From Variovorax sp. V93 (GTDB lineage Bacteria > Pseudomonadota > Gammaproteobacteria > Burkholderiales > Burkholderiaceae_C), in the NCBI RefSeq assembly GCF_041154485.1, contig NZ_AP028669.1:2604001-2668000 (forward strand): a stretch of DNA of 64,000 nt, read 5' to 3'. The translations under genes were made by a program, and so were the position numbers. Below the pieces are notes generated by a model. The model ran no database searches and was not told where the DNA came from. It worked only from the letters and a program-made list of their open reading frames with translations. Below are positions 57,994 to 64,000 of this stretch, piece by piece. How positions within the stretch are numbered: position 1 is the stretch's first letter; each line of letters begins with the position of its first letter.

Positions 57994-59166
57994 ATGCTTC
58001 GCACCACGCCCGCTCCAGCGCTCGCTGCCACCGACCTGAACTCCCGCCACGCGGCCATTGCGCTCGGGCTTTCGCTGCCGGCCGATGTCGTGCTCTACCT
58101 GCTGCTGCCGATGTATGCGGGACAGTTCGGCGTCACGCTGGCGGAGGCCGGCATGCTGCTTGCGGCCAATCGGCTCGTGCGCATTGCGGGGTACGGCTGG
58201 GTGGCGCGCTTCTATGCGCGCAACGGCGACCGGCTCACCTGCACCATCGCGGTGGTGGCGGCCGCGTTCTGCGGACTCGGCTACGCCACGCTCTCGGGCT
58301 TCTGGGCGCTGCTGCCGCTGCGGCTCGTGTGGGGCCTGTGCTTTGCCGCGCTCAACCTGTCGACGCAGTCGCTGGCCACGGCCGAACTGCTGGGTGCGGC
58401 GCGCCGCAACGGGCGTTCGCGCGCGCTCATCGCGATGGGACCGGTGCTTGCGCTGCCGCTCGGCGCGTTGCTGGCGCTGTGGGCCGGCCCGCGCGTCATC
58501 TTCTGCATTCTTGCCGCGTTCTCGCTGGCGGCGGTGCTGGCCACGCGGCGCCTGCCTTCGGCGCCGCACGGCAGCGCACACAGCCGGCCTGCGCGCCGCT
58601 TCGGGCGGCCCAACAGCCTCGACGCCTGGTCGTTCATGGAAGGGCTCACGCTCGACGGGCTCTTCATCGTCGGCCTGTCCTACCTGGGCAAGGACCTGAT
58701 GCCGGGCGGCGCGGTGGTGATGGCCGGCTCGCTGATGGCGCTGCGCTACCTGGCGGAAATCCTGCTGAGCCCGGTCGGCGGCCACATGGCGGAGCGCTTC
58801 GGCGCCGAGCGGCTGCTGGTGAGCCTCTCGCTCGTGACGGCGATCGCGCTGGCGGGCTTCGGGCTGGGCTGGCTGTGGAGCTGCGCGGCATCGATCGTGG
58901 TGCTGCGCGCCTTGCAGCTGCCCTTGCTGCCGCCCATCGTGGCGCGCCGCACCCCGGGGCCCGGGCGCATGCATGCGCTGGCCGCGCGCGCGGTGTGGCG
59001 CGACATCGGCGCCGGCATCGGGCCGCTGCTGGCCGGGCTCCTGCTGCCGGCCGTGGCATCGTCGTGGCTCTACGGCATTTGCGCGCTGCTGCTGGCCGCG
59101 GCGGCACTGGCCTGCGGCAGGAACCCGTCGGCATCACCGGACCAGAAACAAGGAGTGATCCCATGA
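57994..59166 (+). CDS. MFS transporter
   Basis: 390 residues with about 12 hydrophobic segments. VLYLLLPMYAGQFGVTLAEAGMLLAANRLVRI at the N-terminus is MFS-like (quoted in part). Substrate unknown. ATG at 57994 (MLRTTPAPA) is chosen, with weak ribosome site. The stop overlaps the PNPOx-like start by 3 bp, so the two are coupled. Confidence 0.85.
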   Translation: MLRTTPAPALAATDLNSRHAAIALGLSLPADVVLYLLLPMYAGQFGVTLAEAGMLLAANRLVRIAGYGWVARFYARNGDRLTCTIAVVAAAFCGLGYATLSGFWALLPLRLVWGLCFAALNLSTQSLATAELLGAARRNGRSRALIAMGPVLALPLGALLALWAGPRVIFCILAAFSLAAVLATRRLPSAPHGSAHSRPARRFGRPNSLDAWSFMEGLTLDGLFIVGLSYLGKDLMPGGAVVMAGSLMALRYLAEILLSPVGGHMAERFGAERLLVSLSLVTAIALAGFGLGWLWSCAASIVVLRALQLPLLPPIVARRTPGPGRMHALAARAVWRDIGAGIGPLLAGLLLPAVASSWLYGICALLLAAAALACGRNPSASPDQKQGVIP

Positions 59167-59777
59167 CCCATGCCATCGACACCATCGAACGGCTCGAAGC
59201 GCTGTTCGGCGAAGCCGGCGAGGCCTCGCTCAAGAAGGAGGTGCCCTGGCTGCACCCGAGCTACCAGGCGCTGATTGCCGCTTCGCCTTTCGCGGTGCTC
59301 GCCACCAGCGGGCCCGGCGGGCTCGACGCCTCGCCGCGCGGCGACCCGCCCGGCTTCGTGGCGGTGCAGGACGAGAAGACGCTGCTGCTGCCCGAGCGCC
59401 GCGGCAACAACCGCATCGACAGCCTGCGCAACATCGTGGCCGACCCGCGCGTGGCGCTGCTGTTCCTGATTCCCGGCGTGGGCGAGACCTTGCGCGTGAA
59501 CGGCAGGGCGCGCATCACGACCGAGCCCGGGCTCATGGCGCGCTTTGCGATGGAGGGCAAGCTGCCGCAGTGCGTGATCGAGATCGGGGTCGAGTCGGTT
59601 TTCTTCCAGTGCGCGCGCGCCATCCAGCGCTCGAAACTGTGGGCGCCGCTGCCGGCGGAATCGCGCCGCGAGGTGCCCACGCCCGGCGCCATCCTGTCGG
59701 CGCTGACCGATGCCGCGTTCGACGGCGAGGCCTACGACCGCGAGCTGCCGGCGCGGCAGCGCTCCACCTTGTATTGA
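59163..59777 (+). CDS. Pyridoxamine 5'-phosphate oxidase-like FMN-binding protein
   Basis: 204 residues. Split-barrel flavin fold: FAVLATSGPGGLDASPRGDPPGFV, LLLPERRGNNRIDSLRNIV and LLFLIPGVGETLRVNGRARI match the MSMEG_1061/PNPOx-like group. Its C-terminal block KLPQCVIEIGVESVFFQCARAI is also typical. Likely an FMN or F420-type oxidoreductase, substrate unknown. AAGGAG precedes the ATG. It converges with the M48 gene with an 18-bp gap. Confidence 0.89.
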   Translation: MTHAIDTIERLEALFGEAGEASLKKEVPWLHPSYQALIAASPFAVLATSGPGGLDASPRGDPPGFVAVQDEKTLLLPERRGNNRIDSLRNIVADPRVALLFLIPGVGETLRVNGRARITTEPGLMARFAMEGKLPQCVIEIGVESVFFQCARAIQRSKLWAPLPAESRREVPTPGAILSALTDAAFDGEAYDRELPARQRSTLY

Positions 59778-59795
59778 GCAGCGCCCCGCGGCTCG

Positions 59796-61664
59796 TCAGG
59801 GTTGTGGCGATTCCTGTTGTTGTTGCTGCTGAGCCCGCATGATCTGGTGGCGCTGCCAGTAGCGGCCGACCGCGCCCTTGAAGTTTTCCTTCTGCTTGCC
59901 GAGGCCGCCCACCTTGACCTTGGTGGTGCGCGCGCCGAGCATGCCCTTGTCGTGGTGCGTGACCACCAGCAGGTCGCCGAAGGTGTTGTCCTGGAAAGTC
60001 AGGTTCTTGACTTCGTCCCAGCCGATGGTCGAGCCGCCGTCCACGCTCTGACGCAGGCCCGCATGGCTCACCTCGATGTTCTCGCCGTTCTTCAGCGCGA
60101 ACGCGACCGGCGGAAAGTGGCGCAGCACCACGGCGCGCTCTTCTTCGGTGGCCGGCTCGTAGCGGTAGGCGAGGCTCAGTTCGTGGTTCTGCACGAAGCG
60201 CTGCTCGTAGTCGCTCCACAGCCGCTGTTCGATGGCGGCGGCGGTTTCGATGTCGTCGGCCCACGAGGCCGCGGGCGCGGTCGCGACGATGGCGCCGTAG
60301 GCGCTCTCGGGCACGTGGTGGCCGACGTTGCGCATGCGTTCGAGCAGCGGCGGATGGCTGTCGTAGGGATGCGGCACGTCGGCGGTCTTCATGGTTTCGA
60401 CGAACGCATCCGAATTGGCATAAGGCGGCAGGCCCGCGGCCACGAAGCCGGCGATGCCCAGCGCGCCGTCGTGCTGGCGGTCCTGCGCAAAGAGCTTGCG
60501 TTCGACGTCGTTGCGGTAGCTCGCATAGGCTGCGATCTTGATGAGCGACTGCACGATGGCGCCCGGCGCCGTGAGGCTCGCGGCGACGCTGTCGGCCTTG
60601 TACTCGCGCTCGCGGCTGTCGCGCGCCAGGGCAAAGGCGAAGATCATGCGGTAGAGGCGCAGCAGGTAGTGCGCCACGATGCTCAGCCCGCCCTCGCGCA
60701 TCTTCCAGGTGTACTGGTCGAACTGCAGCAGCTTGGGTCCGAGCGCCGCGCTGCTGCGGGTGTCGCCGCCGCCCAGGTGGGCCAGCTCGTGCGCCAGCAC
60801 CGCGTCGGCCTCGGACTGGTCGAGCACGCGCAGCAGCGGAATGCTCACGAACAGCGTGCGGCCTTGCAGCGTGCGTCCGCCCACCTCGCAGGGCGCCTCG
60901 GTGACGAAGAAGTTGGTGTCGATGCCGGCCACGATCTGGTCGGGCGGCGCGGTCTTCACGCGCGCGGCCAGCTGGCGGATGCGCTCCCACAGGCGCGGTG
61001 CATCGGCCTCGGCCACCACTTCGCCCTCGATCTCGTTGCCGAAGGGCAGCTTCTTGAACAGCGTGTAGATCGCATAGAACACGGCCACCGCGGCCGCGAT
61101 GCCCGCGATGATGATCAGCTTGACGTAGTAGCTCTGCATGAAGTACGCCGTGAGCCAGAACGACAGCCACACCAGCATCGCGCCCTGCAGCGCGACCTCG
61201 AGCGCGCTCGACACCGTCATGAGCCGCCAGCCCGCCACAAAGCTCGCATAGCGCAGGCCGCGGTTGGCAAAGGCCAGTGCGCCCAGCACCAGCGCCGCCG
61301 CGAGCAGTGCCGCGCCCAGCACCAGCGTCCAGCCGGCGGCGCGGTCGGCCCAGTGGAACTGCCAGTGCATCGAATAGGGGCTGCACACCTTGTCGTGGAA
61401 GTTCTTGTCCTCCGGCGCGGTTGCGCTGCAGGCCCTGGAGAGCGGATGGCTGCGGTAGAACTCGGTGGCCTGCGCCTTGTCGCCGGCGGACAGGCGGGTG
61501 TCGGAGGCGATGCGCTTCTCGATCGCCTGCAGGAATTCGGCGTCTTCCGTGCGCAGCGCGTACTCCGTGAAGACCAGCGTCGCCGCCGGAATGGCGAAGA
61601 GCGACACCAGGGTCAGAAGGAAGACGCGAAAAAGGTCGGCATGGATCGTTCGGGCGAGGGCCAT
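59796..61664 (-). CDS. Membrane-bound M48 family metallopeptidase
   Basis: 622 residues. N-terminal anchor (FLLTLVSLFAIPAATLVFT), two or three more hydrophobic segments at about 110-210, then the peptidase with zinc motif HELAHLGGGD and the third ligand Glu in REREYKADSVA. After it comes a soluble C-terminal region with a beta-rich part (around residues 520-600). The last residues are a run of six Gln followed by ESPQP. AGGAG is well placed before the ATG at 61664. It probably takes part in envelope quality control. Confidence 0.9.
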   Translation of the reverse strand: MALARTIHADLFRVFLLTLVSLFAIPAATLVFTEYALRTEDAEFLQAIEKRIASDTRLSAGDKAQATEFYRSHPLSRACSATAPEDKNFHDKVCSPYSMHWQFHWADRAAGWTLVLGAALLAAALVLGALAFANRGLRYASFVAGWRLMTVSSALEVALQGAMLVWLSFWLTAYFMQSYYVKLIIIAGIAAAVAVFYAIYTLFKKLPFGNEIEGEVVAEADAPRLWERIRQLAARVKTAPPDQIVAGIDTNFFVTEAPCEVGGRTLQGRTLFVSIPLLRVLDQSEADAVLAHELAHLGGGDTRSSAALGPKLLQFDQYTWKMREGGLSIVAHYLLRLYRMIFAFALARDSREREYKADSVAASLTAPGAIVQSLIKIAAYASYRNDVERKLFAQDRQHDGALGIAGFVAAGLPPYANSDAFVETMKTADVPHPYDSHPPLLERMRNVGHHVPESAYGAIVATAPAASWADDIETAAAIEQRLWSDYEQRFVQNHELSLAYRYEPATEEERAVVLRHFPPVAFALKNGENIEVSHAGLRQSVDGGSTIGWDEVKNLTFQDNTFGDLLVVTHHDKGMLGARTTKVKVGGLGKQKENFKGAVGRYWQRHQIMRAQQQQQQESPQP

Positions 61665-61878
61665 GGGGTGCTGCTCCTGGATGCGATGTTGTGATTGGTT
61701 GTGGCGAAATTTCCGGGACAGCCGATAGCGTAGCGGCCGTTTGGCGCGTTGCGCATGGCGGACATCGTTCACGCGACCAGTGTGAATACCAAGGTCGTAC
61801 TCTTTGCCCAGAATTAGCAACAGCCGGTCGGCGACCCCACGCCTGCACCGGATGCCGCGCTTGGCGACAATCGGTCCA

Positions 61879-63096
61879 ATGCGTTCTTCGTCTCCCTTTT
61901 TCAAGATGGCCCTGCTGCTGGGCCTGCTCTCCGCCATCGGGCCCTTCGCCATCGACATGTACCTGCCGGCGCTGCCGGCCATCGGCCAGGCGCTGCGCGC
62001 CGACATCGGCGCGGTGCAGATGAGCCTCACGGCGTTCTTCCTTTCGCTGGGCGCGGGCCAGCTGCTGTACGGCCCGGTCTCGGACATGGTCGGGCGCAAG
62101 CCGCCGTTGTATGCCGGGCTGGTGCTGTTCGCGCTGGCGAGCGTGGGCTGCGCGCTGGCCACCGACATCCACACGCTGATTGCGCTGCGCTTCGTGCAGG
62201 GCCTGGGCGCGGCGGCCGGCATGGCGATCCCGCGCGCGGTGGTGCGCGACCTGCACACCGGCACCGATGCCGCACGGCTCATGTCGCTGCTGATCCTGGT
62301 GTTCAGCGTGTCGCCGATCCTCGCGCCGCTGGCGGGCAGCGCCGTGATCGCGGTGGCGGGCTGGCGCGGCGTGTTCTGGGCCGTGACCCTCGCCGCTGTG
62401 GCGGGCCTCGCGATGATGGTCACGCAGCTGCGCGAAACGCGGCCGCCTTCGGAGCGCGTCGAAAGCAGCCTCGGCAGCGCCCTGTCGGCGTACTGGCTGC
62501 TGCTGCGCGACTGGCATTACCTCGGGCTGGTGTTCATCGGCGGCTTCGCGATGGCGGGCTTCTTCACCTACCTGGCGAATTCGTCGTTCGTGATGATCGA
62601 CCACTACGGCCTGTCGCCCGCGCTCTACAGCGTGGCCTTCGGCGTGAACGCGGCGGCCTTCATCGGCGCCTCGCAGTTCACGGGTTCGCTGGGCGAGCGC
62701 TTCGGGCTGGTGGGTCTCGTCAAGTTCGGCGTGGTGGCCTCGGGCATCGCGATGCTGGCCATGTTCGCGTACTTCGCGGCGGGCGGCGACAGCCTCTGGG
62801 TGCTGATCGTGCTGTACTTCATCGCCTCCGGCTTCATGGGCCTGGTGATTCCGACCACCGGCGTGCTCGCGCTGGAAATGCACGGCGCCATCGCGGGCAC
62901 GGCCTCGGCGCTGCTCGGCACGCTGCAGATGCTGACCGGCGCGCTGGCGATGGCGGTGGTGGGCCTCTTTACCGACGGCCGCCCGCTGCCGATGGTGACC
63001 GGCATGGCCGGCGGCGCGCTGATCGCGCTGGTGCTGACCTGGCTCACGCTGGGCAGCGTGCGGTCCGAACCCACGCGCAGGACGCAAGAGGCGTGA
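61879..63096 (+). CDS. MFS multidrug exporter, Bcr/CflA family
   Basis: 405 residues with 12 membrane segments. LSAIGPFAIDMYLPALPAIG is the Bcr/CflA hallmark, GPVSDMVGRKPPL is motif A and RFVQGLGAAAGMAIPRAVVRD is motif B/C. Confers drug or metabolite export. ATG at 61879 is used; an in-frame ATG nine codons upstream (61852) is also possible. The 214-bp spacer to the divergent M48 gene holds no clear feature. The stop overlaps the next start (GTGA). Confidence 0.92.
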   Translation: MRSSSPFFKMALLLGLLSAIGPFAIDMYLPALPAIGQALRADIGAVQMSLTAFFLSLGAGQLLYGPVSDMVGRKPPLYAGLVLFALASVGCALATDIHTLIALRFVQGLGAAAGMAIPRAVVRDLHTGTDAARLMSLLILVFSVSPILAPLAGSAVIAVAGWRGVFWAVTLAAVAGLAMMVTQLRETRPPSERVESSLGSALSAYWLLLRDWHYLGLVFIGGFAMAGFFTYLANSSFVMIDHYGLSPALYSVAFGVNAAAFIGASQFTGSLGERFGLVGLVKFGVVASGIAMLAMFAYFAAGGDSLWVLIVLYFIASGFMGLVIPTTGVLALEMHGAIAGTASALLGTLQMLTGALAMAVVGLFTDGRPLPMVTGMAGGALIALVLTWLTLGSVRSEPTRRTQEA

Positions 63097-64000
63097 GCGG
63101 CGCGGCACACATGCAGGCCGCGGCGACAGCCGACGACCAGGCCGCGCAGCAGTTCGATGGCCTGGACCTGCCCGCGCGCCGGCGCGCGATGCTGGTGATC
63201 ATCCTCGGCATCATGGTGGCGGTGCTCGACGGCACCATCGTCAACCTGGCGCTGCCGGGCATTGCACGCGAACTGCAGGCCAGCCCCTCGCATGCCATCT
63301 GGGTGGTCAACGCCTACCAGATCGCCACGCTGGTCATGCTGCTGCCGCTCGCGTCGCTCGGCGACCTGGTCGGCTACCGGCGGGTCTACCTGGTGGGCAT
63401 GGCGGTGTTCACGGTGTCCTCGATCGGCGCCACCTTCGCCGATTCGCTCGCCACGCTGATTGCCGCGCGCACCTTCCAGGGCCTGGGCGCGGCCGGCATC
63501 ATGAGCGTGAACGCGGCGCTGGTGCGGCTGACCTTTCCGTCGGCGCTGCTGGGCCGCGGCATGGCGATCAACTCGATGGTGGTGGCCACGTCCTCGGTGG
63601 CCGGGCCCTCGGTGGCGGCCGCCATTCTCTCGGTGGCTTCGTGGCCGTGGCTGTTTGCCATCAACGTGCCGCTGGGCGCCATCACGCTGGCGCTCGGCCT
63701 GCGGGCGCTGCCGTTCAACCGCGTGGCGCCGGCGGCGGGCCTGCGCTTTTCGCCAATCGACGTGGCGCTCAACGTGCTGATGTTCTCGCTGGTGTTCCTG
63801 GGCGTCGACCGGCTGGGCGTGCGCGAGGGCGGCGTGCCCGGCGGCTCGCAGTCGTCGGCCTGGCTCATCCTGCTGGCCGGCGTGGCGGTGGGCTTCGTCT
63901 ATCTGCGGCGGCAGCGCAGGCTGGCGGTGCCGCTGTTTCCGATCGACCTGCTGCGCATTCCGGTGTTCGCGCTTTCGATGGGCACTTCGGTCGCCGCCTT
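63093..64000 (+). CDS. MFS DHA2-type (14-TM, EmrB/QacA-like) transporter, 3' end cut by window
   Basis: About 302 codons visible and still open at the window end. VLDGTIVNLALPGIARELQ is motif D1 of DHA2 exporters, GDLVGYRRVYLVGM is motif A, and RTFQGLGAAGIMSVNAALVR follows. GTG at 63093 overlaps the previous stop; an in-frame ATG at 63111 is an alternative start. Probably co-transcribed with the Bcr/CflA gene as an efflux pair. Confidence 0.9.
   Translation, partial: MSGAAHMQAAATADDQAAQQFDGLDLPARRRAMLVIILGIMVAVLDGTIVNLALPGIARELQASPSHAIWVVNAYQIATLVMLLPLASLGDLVGYRRVYLVGMAVFTVSSIGATFADSLATLIAARTFQGLGAAGIMSVNAALVRLTFPSALLGRGMAINSMVVATSSVAGPSVAAAILSVASWPWLFAINVPLGAITLALGLRALPFNRVAPAAGLRFSPIDVALNVLMFSLVFLGVDRLGVREGGVPGGSQSSAWLILLAGVAVGFVYLRRQRRLAVPLFPIDLLRIPVFALSMGTSVAA

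Overview
The window is GC-rich chromosomal DNA from a betaproteobacterium, most likely Comamonadaceae and most like Variovorax. This rests on recognised gene families and their arrangement (map-glnD, a long purL with a GTG start, Bug/TctC solute-binding proteins, a 1025-residue D-2-hydroxyglutarate dehydrogenase, several Liv-type ABC genes) and not on a database search. Gene density is very high and many neighbours overlap by ATGA or GTGA. I see no rRNA, tRNA, CRISPR array, prophage, insertion sequence or replication origin.

Layout. 1-4236: peptide deformylase (5' end cut by the window), a DoxX-type membrane protein, and a general L-amino-acid ABC importer (aapJQM) with no adjacent ATPase gene. 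4252-13692: housekeeping genes pgm, glnD, map and purL. 13711-18549: a bidirectional terminator, then a minus-strand run selO-msrB-yciB-bolA-ppiC that looks like a redox/protein-repair operon, preceded by an AraC-type regulator. 18699-29332: a carboxylesterase lipoprotein, an acyl-CoA ligase, and a Liv-type ABC system with two tandem, closely related periplasmic binding proteins (each behind the same regulatory module), livH, livM, livG and livF. 29486-42913: a 13-kb plus-strand acyl-CoA/beta-oxidation cluster: FadB-like multifunctional enzyme, M20 peptidase, thiolase, two acyl-CoA dehydrogenases (one AidB-like), Dabb protein, two SDRs, PaaI thioesterase, a zinc-free NADP oxidoreductase and a GST-like protein. 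42947-49830: LysR/azoreductase, LysR/MFS/aldo-keto reductase, a 2-keto-4-pentenoate hydratase-like protein and an orphan Bug protein. 49941-55099: serine-glyoxylate-type aminotransferase diverging from a GntR regulator and a GlcD/GlcF-like FAD/Fe-S dehydrogenase, suggesting glyoxylate/2-hydroxyacid metabolism. 55121-64000: Ogt, three MFS exporters and one cut by the window end, LysR, a PNPOx-like protein and an M48 membrane protease.

The most unusual signal is not a gene. It is a 68-nt structured intergenic repeat (copies A, B and C) whose outer stem shows compensatory base changes between copies. A and B are inverted relative to each other and fill the only long gene-free stretch (28273-28636), between livG and livF. 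A second strong non-coding signal is a duplicated module upstream of the two binding-protein genes, with an imperfect palindrome and a downstream CGCTTGTACGCT box exactly 74 bp apart in both copies.
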